Shown: positions 39,906 to 54,055, numbered from the stretch's first letter. The stretch is 64,000 bases of DNA from Tanypteryx hageni (GCA_028673005.1 CM054117.1:48143370-48207369); one strand, 5' to 3'. Program-made: numbers and translations. The notes: a model not told the origin generated them from the letters alone.

Positions 39906-40859
39906 AACAAAAAAAAATTATACAAACTTATTTAAATGAAATCACGCCTTACTCTATATGAGCTAACAAATATAAAATACTAGCTGAAGCGCCCAGCTTC
40001 GCTCGGGAAAGTTTTCTTTTATGTAGCCAACTATTTTTATTATTTATTATTTTAATTGATATACTTATAACTTTTGATGTCATACTACAATAAATATAAT
40101 AAAATAAATCTTGAAATTTAGGTACTTACTTTTGCTGTTGGGTACCCCAAGTTTACCAAACGTTCCCCATTCCTTAATTACGCAAGCGATGTTTACATTA
40201 ACATTTTCTATTTTATGTATTGCATTGTAAAGTTTTATCATTAATATAATTACGCATTAACTTCTTACTTAATATTCACATGGATTGATGCACCGAAGCG
40301 TTTAAAGCAGCAATAAAATTATGTGGATTATGTCAATACTATTAGTCAAAACGTAAACAATAAACAACATATTGGTTACCGAACAAATGTAAGTAGATGT
40401 ATCGATTTATATTGCTATGTAAGAAAACAATATTCTAATATTCCTTAAAAATCATTTGACACATTTTAAAAGTATTCATAGACTATAGGTATTTAGGCAT
40501 GAATCCATTTGTACCCTTTATCTTGGCGTTGGCTATTCTTCCTCTACGGCGCACCACGGCGTGAATTTTCCTTACATTAATATTTACGTAGCTATCTACC
40601 TTTGAAGTGGACAACAATTTAAAAATTAAGCTTTGTTGCCGCCTGGAAAATGGTATTCTAAACCGATAAATTTTGCGCTCAAAGAAAAAATTCGAGCGAT
40701 TTAGCATGTAATACGACAAAACATGAACAGAATTAAAATATTGTCTTCCTTGCGTAAAATAAGTCATTTCTCTTGATCGTAAATTAGGTATATTTATGTC
40801 CACATCAGTGAAGGGCTGCATGGAATTTTTTGTTTTCTCCACACCATTTTCTATGCATT
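39906..40859. other. Repeat-like intergenic DNA
   Basis: Contains GCGCCCAGCTTCGCTCGGG near 39991, a motif typical of invertebrate repeat ends. The 119-codon minus frame at 40483-40842 has no recognised domain and is not called. Confidence 0.35.
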
Positions 40860-41030
40860 CTTATGGAAATAGTATTTTGTTGACCCCATGGGGTATAAGA
40901 GACTCCAAGGTCTACAAACCTAAACTAAATTCTTCCTTTGGTCCATAGAATGGCCCATGAAACTTTTGAATTCGATAGCTTCAACGGTGTAAAAACGTAT
41001 AAAGATAGCCCCATAGCATTTCCCCAAAAC
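40860..41030 (+). repeat. Dispersed repeat, copy 2 (related to 2400-2545)
   Basis: TTTTGTTGACCCCATGGGG, AGACTCCAAGG, TTCTTCCTTTGGTCC, and TGAAACTTTTGAATTC follow the order seen at 2400-2545. Confidence 0.4.
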
Positions 41031-41044
41031 GATTTTTCCTGCCT

Positions 41045-41170
41045 GGTACATTAAATTAGGTTAATTTTAAATGTATTTTTTACTTTTTAGTGCTTATAAA
41101 AGTTGGTTTCATTAACCTTTTTTTAAGTTTTATTTTAGCTAAATACTTAATTCAAGCATACACCTAATAT
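41045..41170 (+). repeat. Family P1 half copy
   Basis: TTTTTACTTTTTAGTGCTTA, TAAAAGTTGGTTTCATTAA and a TACTTAATTC block match the right arms of the palindromes at 39166 and 39620. No left arm is present. Confidence 0.5.
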
Positions 41171-41934
41171 TTGGCGGGCAATTACGCCAGTAACAAATAA
41201 TAAAATAAATATAGAACTCCATTCAAGGTATATTTATTATGGTATACCATGTCAATGCATAAAAGAAATAAAATCAGGCGCGCGATTAACCGACGTAGAC
41301 GTGGTTGCTTGTTACGGCGAAGAATCCGAAGATTGGACGAAGTAATTGAACACATCTTGAACACAATTGCAATTCTTTCCCTGGCTCTTTTCCAAATGGA
41401 CACTTCCTAAGCGGGAGATAGACATTGGCAGTTTTTCGAGGCAGCAGGTCGTAAATGCTTACACTGTGTCTTAATTTGGAGAGAAGAGCAAGCCAAGAAA
41501 GAACGTGCGGAAAATCTGTAAAGAAAAACTTTTGATAAAATCCCGAATCTCTTAAAAAATGTTTGCCATCGCGAGGAAGGAGGAAGCACTCAGAGAAGGA
41601 AATTTTAGCCAAAAGAGGAGAAAAGGCGAATGAAAAATCATAGTAGGTCAAAACTTCAGCATCTTGACGACGCTTAATTTTTTTCGATCCGAGATGAGGT
41701 AGTGACATATGCCGAGAAACAAAGGAGACGGATATCCTCGAGTATAATGACCCAGAAGTCTGGCTAATCAATTAGGCAGTTGTGGCCAAAGGCTATCATC
41801 AACAGCTACCGAAGGAAATGCAACAAAATCCCTAACGAAGAATGAAGCAATGTAAAAAAAGAATGCATATTGATGATAAAACTTCTGAATGCACCCGATC
41901 CTCGCTTTACACGGTAGATGAATTCTGTGTAAGG
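41171..41934. other. Unannotated intergenic DNA
   Basis: A minus-strand 161-codon frame (41286-41771) was inspected. It has no recognisable domain, and its composition is unlike a conserved protein, so it is left unclassified. Confidence 0.35.
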
Positions 41935-42133
41935 TAGGGGCGGATCCAGAAACTTCTCAAGGGGGGGGAGGGGGGGGATCGCCCCATCCTCCCGCTTGAA
42001 TCCACCTTTGCTAACGACACTAAAATCAAGGAATTTTGCGCGGAATGAACTTAGGAATACACCCAGTAGAGGGCGATGGGATCATCCAAGGGGGAGGGGC
42101 TATACCCTAATCCTCGCCTTGGATCATCCACTG
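41935..42133. mobile_element. hAT-type MITE, perfect 8-bp TSD
   Basis: Starts TAGGGGCGGATCCAG (a C-to-T change from the usual CAGGGGCGGATCCAG) and ends in the complement of CAGTGGATGATCCAAG. GTGTAAGG flanks both sides (41927-41934 and 42134-42141). Related to the longer copy at 43658-43931. Confidence 0.8.
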
Positions 42134-42256
42134 GTGTAAGGCGAAACCGTGCAAGCTGGGATATATTTCCCAATAAGAGAACATGGTGTTACACTTGAGC
42201 GTCGTATTGAGTTCAGCGTCTAACAATTTAGTTATATTACATTAATAAATTGCGTC

Positions 42257-43260
42257 CTTTATTTTTACTTTCTCCATACGAAGTATAGGGGAAGTACCGT
42301 TTTCATTTTTAAAAACTAATATCGACATTTCAACGGAAATACACGTTTTTAGGTCTCCTGAACACGTTATAACTATTTTCTCGATCATGTCTGTGTGTAT
42401 GTGATAGAAATTTTGTGGACGCTATTAATCAGATCAACGCGAAATTTTATATTTGACATTTTTGTTAAAATAGCAAGTTTATCAGTTTTTGGTAAAAATC
42501 GGTCAACCGGAAGTCTTCTCATCTCTTGTCATCCTTTTTTATATTTGTTTTAATATTTGATTAAGGGAAAAACGCATTAGAATAAATATTGTAGGAAATT
42601 TAATTTTCTACAACTTTTGTTTGAAACATTTTCCCACATAATGCATTGTTTAAGAGATATTTAAAAAATAATATTTTTTAGCTGGCACCACCATGCCACC
42701 TACCGGCGACTATTGTAAATACTTGACGCTTAGTTACAGAAAGCTACGGTTTGAGTTTATTTCAGTACTTTGTTAGGTCAATTTTTCTCGTAGTTCTTTA
42801 AACGAGAGAACAATCTTCGCGATCGATGTAAACAAAATATACGATGCTTTGCTCTGGATTTTTTCGAATTTTTATCTCCGAAACCATAACTCGTAATTAT
42901 GTGGCTTCGCGGACTTTCTTGTAGTAAATGTTGTTCTCTATCCGATTAATCTTTTTAATCAATGCCTTAAAGATCATATAAGAGCTAGGGAGATAACAGT
43001 TTGATATTTCATTGTTGCTTGACGAAAGCTATTTAACGAGATACGAGTATAAGTTTATTGAAGTAATTATGTAAAGCGGAAGTTATAATTGTCAGATTCA
43101 GTTGAAAATCATAATTAGGCGATAATCATTAATAAAGATCACTAATACCTAATTAAATTAAAATCCGTCCAGCGGTTTAGGAGATGAAAGTTACGACGGA
43201 CGTACGGACGGACTAGACGTGCCAATAAGGCGTTCCGCTATTACCGCTTCGCTGGTAAAG
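42257..43260 (+). repeat. Dispersed repeat, copy 2 (related to 37990-38200)
   Basis: Starts TTTTTACTTTCTCCATACGA and AGTATAGGGGAAGTA, then AAATACACGTTTTTAGGTCTC, CTGAACACG and TAACTATTTTCTCGAT. It ends near TCCGTCCAGCGGTTTAGGAG, ACGGACGTACGGACGG and a GCGTTCCGCTATT block. The GTCCAGCGGTTT-GGAG-ACGGACGGAC ending is common to several invertebrate LINE/Helitron 3' regions. No coding frame. Confidence 0.5.
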
Positions 43261-43657
43261 AACGCCTAAAAATTGTCACCCTTGCCAGAATCAAACTGTT
43301 TTTAAAATTGGAATCTTTTGGCATTTAAAACTTTCCTAACATTATCGTTGCATTTTTTCCCAGCAAGCAGTTTTTCTAGATGAAATGCATGAGCCTGCTA
43401 TAAACTCTTTACTCTCTCAAATAAATTAATTTGCCAAGTAATGCGCAATGGGTATACGAGTCTGTATCCACCGCAACGAAATTTCCGAAAATTTTCCCAA
43501 AAACAAAAATATTGCTTGAGTGTGAAATAAAACAAAGACTTATCGAATAAATAAATTTTCAAGAAAAAACGTACTATAGATTTTAAAAAATACTTTCATT
43601 TTATATGCTGACAAGTATGCGGCTAAATATTTTGGCGTTTAATAGCGATAATACAAT
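43261..43657. other. Unannotated intergenic DNA
   Basis: AT-rich, nothing recognised. Confidence 0.4.
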
Positions 43658-43931
43658 CAGAGGGGGATCCATAAACTTCTCAGAGGGGGGTGGGGGTGAT
43701 TGCCCAAATAACCCATCCTCCCTCTTCAATCCGCCACTGCCGACGATCCTTCATTTCTGAATATCCCTAATCCTGTCTGGATCTTTCTTCCCCTCTTCGC
43801 ATGGAACTTATCTGCCACGCATATTCAAGGAATTTGCGCGGAATGGGTTTAAAGAATTCATCTGATCGAGGGCAATGGGGATATCCAAGAGGGAGGGCAA
43901 TCACCTCCATCCTCTCTTGGATCCGTCTTTG
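43658..43931. mobile_element. hAT-type MITE, longer relative of 41935-42133
   Basis: Begins CAGAGGGGGATCCATAAAC and ends CTTGGATCCGTCTTTG. The interior shares AACTTCTCA, CAAGGAATTT-GCGCGGAATG, GAGGGC-ATGGG and ATCCAAG blocks with the 199-bp copy. No convincing octamer duplication remains. Confidence 0.6.
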
Positions 43932-44574
43932 GATTAGGTGGAAATTATGAAAGAGTTAATGAATTAAAGAGATGGCGAGATTGACCGAGCGGAGAGAAGA
44001 ATGCAAGAGATGAAACGCAAGACCCTGAGAATGAATTCCAAGATGGTGTCTGGCGATGGCATTCAAAGCCGAAATCCACATAATAATTTCGCCTATTTAT
44101 TGGTCTATCACAACTGTAACTCTTAATCGAGGTTATTCCTGTGGCGATAGAAATATGCAGTAAATTATACGCGCATAACCACACATTAGACACCATCAGT
44201 TCACCTTATTTCGATAGCAGCAAAAACGTTTAAATAACGTATAAGGTTCATAAAAAAGGGCGGCAACCAGCAGATAGTAGTCCAAAACCCTCACCTTTAT
44301 ATGCCGTAATAATCAGTAATTAAACGCACGATCTTAGACAAAATTTGCTGGAACCCACGATGTAAGTACTTTCAACTTCTAAATCATAAAACTAAATTTT
44401 TGCAATTAGCCTTCCAACTCGCCTCCGACGACTAAGAAACCCGTACGGCCGCCTACCTAATTTAGTCACTTTCTCCCAAATTAAAAATCCACCGAGGCAA
44501 ATGTTTTGGTTACCATGCAATCGGAAAGACTACAAAAATCAGACGCTGAAAAAAAAACAAAGCGAAACCCGGAT
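43932..44574. other. Unannotated intergenic DNA
   Basis: No gene recognised. Confidence 0.4.
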
Positions 44575-44640
44575 AAAAGAAACTTCGAAGGTAAAAGAAA
44601 CTTCGAAGGTAAAAGAAACTTCGAAGGTAAAATAAACTTC
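44575..44640 (+). repeat. 18-bp tandem repeat, 3.7 copies
   Basis: Unit AAAAGAAACTTCGAAGGT, three perfect copies and a partial fourth. Each unit contains GAA-AC-TTC, the dyad of heat-shock elements. In the overlapping + frame (44506-44841) it would encode KRNFEG repeats, but that frame runs into low complexity and is not supported as a gene. Confidence 0.85.
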
Positions 44641-45738
44641 GCGCGCGAACAGCGCGACACAATCTCTCAAACATCCCTCTTTTGCCTTCTTTCTCTCCCT
44701 CTCTCTCGGAATGGAAAGCGATTTGAATATTTCAACCGAAACATTTTACTGGAGATCACAAAAATCGATAAAATCGAAAATAAAGGGATCCAGAAAGGGA
44801 GAAGGAGAGAGAGAGGAATGGAACGAGGTGAAGAGGGATGAAAATTCGGGGTGGGAGGAGGTGGGATAAATAGCCAGAGGCGAAGAAGAAAAGTAGGGAG
44901 GGTGAGGGGAGGAGAGAAGAACGATATGGGGTGTTAGAGAGGGAGACATGTTTTTTAGGAGGAAAGGGATGACAGTCGGGGAAGTTAGCTAGCCTCCCGA
45001 CTGTGAGGGGGAAACATGATTGTCAAAAATATTTTCAGGAGCATACCAAAATTTGAAAGGATACGATAAAAATAATAATTTGAAAACAAATGTTTTATAC
45101 TAATTTTTATTGCATTTGTCATACAAACGATTGGCAATTTTGTATTAAGAAGAAAAACATGCAATAGTTTATTTTTTAAGTATTATATTTAGTAGAGGGG
45201 CCAAGGAAGAGGCGAGGTCTACAAAAGAGGGCCGAATCTCCCCAAACTCTCTCCTAGTTACGATCCTAGTGAAAGGTGTCACCAATGAGAAAAAGACCTT
45301 TGTAGGAGGAGTGGTACGCTTTTGCTCTAAAACTGTTAAAGAAACGCGTTACACCCATTCTTCGCTTTGTACGGTTTTTTTCCTTTTTCTTTTTTAATTT
45401 TTTTTTTTAATTTCTCCCCCTCTCCCCTTAAGGAAGTTTTTTAACCTAAGATTTAGTACGGCATTTGGATATTTTTACCTTTTTACCATTATACGTAGAT
45501 TCGTAAAAATGGAGCTTTTTCGCAAAGCAAGAGTGTTACTATAAAGCAGAGCGTTCAAAACTTTTTCACTGTGAAGTGCACAAAATTACTTTTCCAGAGC
45601 ATCGCGTGAGCGCCACTATACATTCCTAAAAAGTAGGAAACGATCATGAATTAAATTCAACCAATGACAAAGTTATTACTCGAGTATTAATACATTTAGA
45701 AGACGAATAAAATAAATTAAATTCCCGAACCTCTAGAG
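44641..45738 (+). other. Unannotated DNA with purine tract and T runs
   Basis: Purine-rich at 44760-44950. A pyrimidine run with long T stretches lies at 45366-45430. No gene recognised. Confidence 0.45.
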
Positions 45739-46050
45739 CCCAAACTACGGCCCGCGAAGAGTTTTTGTGCGGCCCGCAAAGCTATGGCGAAAAAGCAATT
45801 CGAAAAATGTAACACAAATTCATACATTTTTTTGAAAATTTTGGTAATAGAACCTCAAATATTAAAATGTTAGCCATTAAACCCTTATTTAGACTCGACT
45901 TTCACTTGTATGGCACTTCGTAATATATTGAAAACTTCCGATTTAAACTCTAATCCGGTCCGCCTAAGAATTGGCAACTCCCAATGAGGCACGCCAAGGG
46001 ATTCGCAACCACTGATGTGGCCCGCCATTAGAAAAGTTTGGGCACCACTG
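45739..46050. mobile_element. hAT-type MITE, 5' end eroded
   Basis: CCCAAACTACGGCCCGCGAA at the left and GTTTGGGCACCACTG at the right, with GTTAGCCATTAAACCC, AATCCGG and GATGTGGCCCGCC inside, match the copy at 52150-52455. The first eight bases of the left end are missing. Flanks CTCTAGAG (45731-45738) and GTTTAGAG (46051-46058) match at 6 of 8 positions. Confidence 0.75.
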
Positions 46051-46058
46051 GTTTAGAG

Positions 46059-47520
46059 TAAGACTTGGGGCCTCTCCAAAGTGATGGTGACCAAGAGCAC
46101 AGTGATGCTCGCGAGCACTGGGTTGGGAACCTCGGCTATAAGGGACCTCGGGGACTTCACAGAGCTCCTTCGTTGGTTTAGTTCTTCCAGATATCCTCCA
46201 GAAGGCGCATCGGGAGCACGGCTTCAGTGACCTTTGGAGGGATTTTAGGGAACCACTAGGAGTGGAAGATTTAGCCGTTTGGTTGAATACTAATACATTT
46301 GGCAACAGCGGTTGTTATCTGGGTTCGATGGAGGGAGGTGAAGATAAAGACCGGTGAAGATGGCTTAAATGGCACGAGGAAAATTTCATCGCTTCCAGTC
46401 AAATCTCCCGACCGACGCGTTGGGTTCGTAATCTGTACTCCTGAGAACATCTCTTTTTTTCTCGCTCGCAACTTTCGTAACCTTACTTCTTGCGAAGAAT
46501 GTTTATTCCGAAGGACTAAACTAACTGCTCGAGAACTTATGACAAGTATTCAAGAGATGTACTATGTACACTTATTTCCAAAACTATTCCAACAATTTGA
46601 GCAGCGTCGCTCTCGCGGCAGGCTGAATTTTAACTTCCTATCTACTTGAATGTTATGTCAGGGTTTATTATTGTATAAAATACGACGTATTCTTGCGTAT
46701 CGACCGGAATTCCAGAGATTGTTCCGCGTCTTGGGCTATCGTTTGTACGTACTATTCCCCGTTGTTGTTTAACAGTCATTCTTTCATCGAGATGATAGCG
46801 TAAGCAGGCCCATGGAATTGTTTTTTTGTCCAAGTGAGGGGTTGTTAGAGGAGGGCTGAAGCAAACTCACTGCGTAATTAGTTCTAATAGTAGAAGTTAG
46901 TGTATTTACGAATTTCGAATCGACGATTTCATCGGTTTTATCAAATGCCTCGGTTCGATAGTATTTGTTACATAACGGAAATAGCGAAAGTGACAAGGCA
47001 AAACTAAAAAAAAAATAGTCGATATATATGCGTTTAAAAAATTTTTAAAAACACTTGCAGAGTTTCTTCTTCCATTACTTGCTACTTGGTAGCATTCACT
47101 GTATATTTCACGTTAAACACCGACGTAAGAATTTGGTTTAGCTGACGAAATCCACGAGCTTGTAATGCGGTATATCTTTTTTATAATTCATTGAAGTAAA
47201 TTGTTGTTGCAGTCATCAAAATTTCGTTTCACTTCGTTATTAAGTGAATCTCATTTTTACAGACGAGTTGTAGGTAATTGCAAGATAAATCAATCTCCGA
47301 ACTATGTGTGATGCTCGGTTAAACATGCGGATTTCTGACCGACTTCGCAAATGTTTTTGCGGGCATCACTAGATAGTTTAATTTTTTCGTGCGCACGGAA
47401 CATTTGGAAAATGACGGGAAATGCATTATTTACGACCAAGAAATAAATGTAAATACGAAAAGAAATGGGCAATTTACGACGAAGGTATTGCGTGAACATA
47501 AGTTATCATAAGTTAATATC
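46059..47520. other. Unannotated intergenic DNA
   Basis: The 116-codon + frame at 46299-46649 has no recognised domain. CpG content is modest at 46100-46300. Confidence 0.35.
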
Positions 47521-47675
47521 GATAAAAAGATCTCCGAAAAGGATTCGGATTCGACTCCAGGATATACATTCTGTTTCCCGTAAGATAACACGCAAAATCC
47601 GATTGTTCGGCGAGCAGGCTTTCATTCTTTTGCAAATTAAAATTAGAAGAAACTAACCGTAGATCTTCGGAAGGG
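47521..47675 (+). mobile_element. SINE-like element, copy C
   Basis: GGATTCGGATTCGACTCCAG (eroded B box), TTTCCCGTAAGATAACACGC, AAAATCCGA, AGCAGGCTTTCATTCTTTTG and TAGATCTTCGGAAG match copies A (31018) and B (37590) in order and spacing. Confidence 0.6.
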
Positions 47676-49327
<1,652 letters not shown>

Positions 49328-51993
49328 ATATACCTTTATAGCTGGTTATTGAAGTTTTCAGCCCGTGTCATACCTGGGATGCATATTTAGTACGTTTTAA
49401 CTTGTCCATTCTGCATAATTTAATCGAGATGATAAGTTTGCCTAGCGTAAGGCGATAAACAGCTTACGGCATATCGCAAGATAACTTTTTGACTTTCCTT
49501 TGCCTTAGAAAACTTGTTCGAAATTTAATGGCAGTTGGATATTAAAGTTTTATTTTGAAAAGTTGCCGCTGCCGGTGTTGTATCCCCAGGCACATACTGG
49601 TGGACCGCCGTCAAAGAAGCTATGGTTTACTTTTACGTGATTACTGTACAGACCGTGGAAAGCTTAGGGCAGGGTTTATTTTGTTATGAATTCAAAATTT
49701 GCCTACGTTTCGAAGTAAATTGTTTCAGAATGAATTCTTTTAACTAGGAGAGATTTTGAAAACAATGAGTCCCTATTGGACTTTCGAAAAGGCGGGGATA
49801 ATTTTTAAATTTATGTGTTCCTCGCATGCGATTCATAAAAATGAAGTTTGCGACAAATTTAAAAAAATATTTATGATCGTAGCGACTCAAACTCTAATCT
49901 ATGAAGTGTTTTTTGATTTATTGTATTAAGTTGTATGACACTTTATTAACAATAATCAATGAAAACTTCGCTTTGAGTATATTCATTTTTTCCCAGAATT
50001 TCCGATATTTTAGAGCGGAAAGCTTTTGGCCTATCGAAAAGACGCCATACGTGTCAGTCCTTCGGAAATTAAGTATTGTTTTCCTATATAAAACTGGATA
50101 GAAAAAATGGCGCATCGATTATTAGCCGGATTCTACATAAAATTATCTCATCTGCTATTCACTTTCCCGAATTTCTCTCCCTTCAAAACTAATCTTTACC
50201 TCGTCTATTATTATCTATATTCCCCTTTTCTATTGTTATAACGTTTCCTTTAGTGTGTAATTGCACCATCTGCCAAATGTTTTTTTTTGCTGTTTACTCG
50301 ATAACCACGCAAATTTAATTCATTTACTTCCATTTCACTGTATCCCCTTCTTTTATTCTTCTTTAAATTTCTTGAAGGTTACTCTAATAAGAGATATAAT
50401 AATAAAGGTTTTTAACAAATGCTTTCCTAGTTAAGCTATTTATGTGGACCATGCTTATTTCTTTCCTTTGGGCGCTCATTTCTATTAATGCACACTCGCC
50501 AATTTGTCCATGTGCCCATTTTACTAATTTAATAAATTATGTGGTTTTGAGCAACGCTCGTTCATGCGTATATTTTCCTTCGGTAACTTTAGATAGGTTA
50601 TATATCATAACTTTTTTATGTATACGCGCCATAATTATGCGATTTTTACGAATAGTTTTCGGGAAGAGAGGCTTCCGTAAATCAGTATTAACCCTCACAC
50701 TAAAGTATCATTTTATTCATAATTCTCCAACTCATCTCTTACAGTCAAACTCGAGGGAAGATAGAAAAAGTAGGAATTATCGAAATTTAGGAAAAGCTGG
50801 AGTAATCAAAACTTTGAACTAAATAAAATCATTTTAGAGTACATGAACACGAACGTAAAAAGCATATATGTACATTGGCTCATCGAAAATTTTAGCTATT
50901 AACGTTTGAGTTTTCGAGGTTGGACTGCATTTCTCTCCTTTTCTTCCACCATAATTTTCCGTCACTTGTTTACCCTTATCCTTCTTTCCCATTCAACATT
51001 TTGATGTCTATCTCCCTTTTCCATTCTTCCATTTTCTCAACATTTATCTCCTAACTTCTCTCCTTTGCCTTGCGACTTTCAGCGTTTTCTCCCTCCTGTT
51101 CTCAATTTTCGTTTCTTCTCTCTTCTTCCCTTCTATTTTTTATGGCTACTTTAATCTTTCTTGCGGTGAATGTTTTGACTCCCTCTCCAAACCGCCGCCC
51201 CCGCATCACCCTCCTTCCGCTGTAGTAGAATAGCGCACAAGTCGTTTGAAGCAGAGATTGAATCTAAAGTAAGGGAATGAAAGAGAGACGTAAGGGAAAA
51301 AGATGCATGGATTTTTCTTTCCCAGACTCCTTATTTTTTTTTGTTTTCTCGGAAAGTTTTTACCACTCCATCCTTTTGGTCGCAATTTTAGGTACGTGTA
51401 ACAAGCCTTTTATTAGATGTAGATGGCAGCTTTAACCTTCGTAATTCTTTAAATACGTTTCTCGTTTCAAAATTCATAGCGACATATCTCTTTAATTTAA
51501 TTTTTCCTGGCGGTCGTTCAGATTTGTTCAACAATTCGAATTTTATTAATTAAAGTATCCTAAATTGGTGTCATTTCCTCTCTATATTCTGGTATCGCAC
51601 TTTCTCTCCACTATTTATGAAATTAAAATAAAAAAGCCTTCGATTATATAAGAATCGAAGACTTGATATTCGATAATTATATATGAATCAGCCCAAGTGA
51701 TTGAATACAGTTGGAAACTCTTTGAACAAATATTTTACTATACCTAAATTTACGGGAATGATGTTATGTTCTTAGGGTGACTAGCATTATCCATAAATGA
51801 AAGTCAACAAATTGGTGTAATATTAGCAATAATTTGCAAGATTTGGTGCGAAACCATTGAAAAGTTACCGTCTGGGCAAATAACCATTGGAAAAACACAC
51901 AATTTCCAAACACTTCGGATGTTATTCGTGAGGATAGTTATTTTTATGTTAGGTACGTTATATCATTTTATGTCATGTTATGCTATACTATGT
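49328..51993. other. Unannotated intergenic DNA
   Basis: 2.7 kb, AT-rich. The pyrimidine-rich stretch at 50920-51190 is opposite in strand bias to the other tracts. The 126-codon + frame at 50442-50822 has no recognised domain. Confidence 0.4.
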
Positions 51994-52846
51994 TATAGCT
52001 GGGAGCGCGAACGAAGGCGGGTGAGTCGAGATTACTGCGCAGAGAGAGAGAGAGAGAGAAATAATCGTTAAATTGCTGCCAAACCGCCAGCCTGTATAAG
52101 CTTACGCTCGGAAAACAACGCATGACGCACGAAGTCCTATACCGTATGCCAGGGGTGCCCAAACTACGGCCCGCGAAGGGTTTTTGTGCGGCCCGCGAAG
52201 CTATGGAGAAAAAGAAATTTGAAAATTTTAACGCACAAATTTATACATTTTTGAAAATTTTGATAATATAACTTTAAATATTGAAATGTTAGCCATGAAA
52301 CCCTTATTTACACTTGATTTTCACTTATATGGTACCTCAGATTATGTAGAAAACTTTTGATTTAAACCGTAATCCGGCCCGCCAAAGAATTGGCAACTTC
52401 CAAGGTATTCGCAACCACTGATGTGGCCCGCCAGTAGAAAATTTGGGCACCACTGCCGTATTCCGTAAGCGCTCGCCGTTCTCTCTTGACAGCTGGCAAC
52501 ATTGGAACCAGCTGTACGTGTTGAATCTCTTGCAAGCGCCAACTCGTTTTTGAAGTACTGATACACTTAATATGCGATTTCTCCGGCTTGTTTGTGCAAA
52601 ACCTTGCGTTTACTTCCTTCGCCCTCCATTTTAGAACACCACAAAGACGGTACTATTTAAATCTCAATCGTAAAACACGCAAATAAACACGAAAATCACG
52701 CCGCAAATGTATGTACCGCACTCCAAGAGCCGATGTCACTGGCTGACGCTGATTGGCCAAGTGAAGGAGCTAGGGAAACCACTTGACATTCCTTTCCTTC
52801 TGCGCATCCAGTTGCCACACGCCTTCGTTCGTGCTCCCAACTATAG
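51994..52846. mobile_element. TIR element of unknown superfamily with nested hAT MITE
   Basis: The left end TATAGCTGGGAGCGCGAACG and the complement of the right end TATAGTTGGGAGCACGAACG differ at two positions. Similarity continues through AAGGCG and a GCGCAGA block. The interior contains a GA run (52040-52057) and the hAT MITE at 52150-52455. Without that insertion it would be about 540 bp. No coding capacity and no clear target duplication. Confidence 0.6.
52150..52455. mobile_element. hAT-type MITE with 8-bp TSD
   Basis: CAGGGGTGCCCAAACTA at the left and the complement of CAGTGGTGCCCAAATTT at the right. The flanks CCGTATGC and CCGTATTC match at 7 of 8 positions. The GGCCCGCGAAGGGTTTTTGT and GATGTGGCCCGCCAGTAG blocks match the 45739 copy. 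Confidence 0.85.
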
Positions 52847-53021
52847 GTTATTGTTATGTTATGCCTACATAAATTGCACCGCTGAGAAATTAATATTTTC
52901 ATTCTTCATTTTGATTTCAATATGCATAATTTATCATTACGATTTCGAATTCTACTTAGCTCCACTGATATTAACGCATATCGCTAAGCGGTATACACAA
53001 AGAATTCGCATTTTTATAAAG

Positions 53022-53110
53022 GAAAAATATGATCTATAAGATTATGCCCTGAAGAGGAGCTCGACCAACTCGAAAACTTACATTCGCCTCTAAAATGTAA
53101 GATATTTTTG
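53022..53110 (+). ncRNA. Hammerhead-like motif in a short inverted repeat
   Basis: CTGAAGA at 53050-53056 is followed by G, a GAG/CTC hairpin and GAAAA, then CTTACATT, which pairs with AATGTAAG (53093-53101). Outer AAAAATAT and ATATTTTT also pair. Same order of parts as the other copies, but with a less regular core. Lowest confidence of the set. Confidence 0.35.
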
Positions 53111-53514
53111 TGGGTGATGCATTGATTCTTCTCCTTCGTCTTCTTTATATTTCCCGATCGTCCGTCTTCGACGGTGGTGATTTATCGTTGTAATTGTGTC
53201 CTCCTTGTGCTACATTTAGCAGGAAAGATCACACGTCACATCTTTCGAAGTCGGAGGCATATAAGAATCTCAAACTCGATCGAAATGTTTGCGTTTCTTT
53301 TCGTTATGACACGAAAATTAAGTGAAAAATAAAAAAAGGTGACGCTTTTTTGATTTTTCATTCTATATGCACACATGCACTACTTTGAAAATTGTTTTAA
53401 AAAGACTGTGCTTTGCCGGCCGAGAAATAATTCTGCAATGAAAATTTCAATGTATTCTTTTTCGTGCACATTAAAATTGTGCTTTGGCACTCAAAATTCC
53501 TTTTACCGTAGATA

Positions 53515-53848
53515 AGTGGTGGCCAATATTTTCGTCTCTAGGGCTACATAGCTCATTGCTACACTAACCGCGGGCCACATTTCCCGCTTTCGCTGACTTC
53601 GCGGGCCACATCCAGACGAATATAGAGATGGAGAATAATTTTTGGAAACAATAAGGTTTAGTAGTGGGTCATAGTTGTCTGATTTGCTTCAATTGCATTT
53701 ATCTATTATGGGAATTGAGGGGTAAAGACAAAATAAATATTATTTTTGAAATAATGTTCTACTTTCGTTTTGTGTTACACCTTGGCCTTTATTTGTTAAA
53801 CTCATAGTGGGCTGATGTGGCTCGCGGGTCATAGTTTGGGTACCACTG
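53515..53848. mobile_element. hAT-type MITE, perfect 8-bp TSD
   Basis: Left end AGTGGTGGCCAATATTTT, right end GTTTGGGTACCACTG. CGTAGATA is duplicated exactly at 53507-53514 and 53849-53856. The interior has GCGGGCCACAT twice and GATGTGGCTCGCGGGTCATA, the same theme as the other hAT MITEs. Non-coding. Confidence 0.85.
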
Positions 53849-53856
53849 CGTAGATA

Positions 53857-54055
53857 ACAGCATGCGACGAAACACTAACGATAATGAATAGGTTAAAGAG
53901 GATTTTTTCGTTCATTCATATTTTGTTTACTACGCGTTCCATTCACGATGTTATTATTAAATGCAAACATGAAATAGCGCTCGGCTTGAATTAAAAAAAC
54001 CCAGGAAGAGAGGAACGCGTTGAAATTGTGAATTAAAAGTGCTGGAATCACAGTA
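53857..54055. other. Unannotated intergenic DNA
   Basis: No feature recognised. Confidence 0.4.

Noticed and set aside
41286..41771. 161-codon minus-strand frame
   Set aside because: Long for the region, but no conserved motif or exon-like boundaries could be identified by eye.
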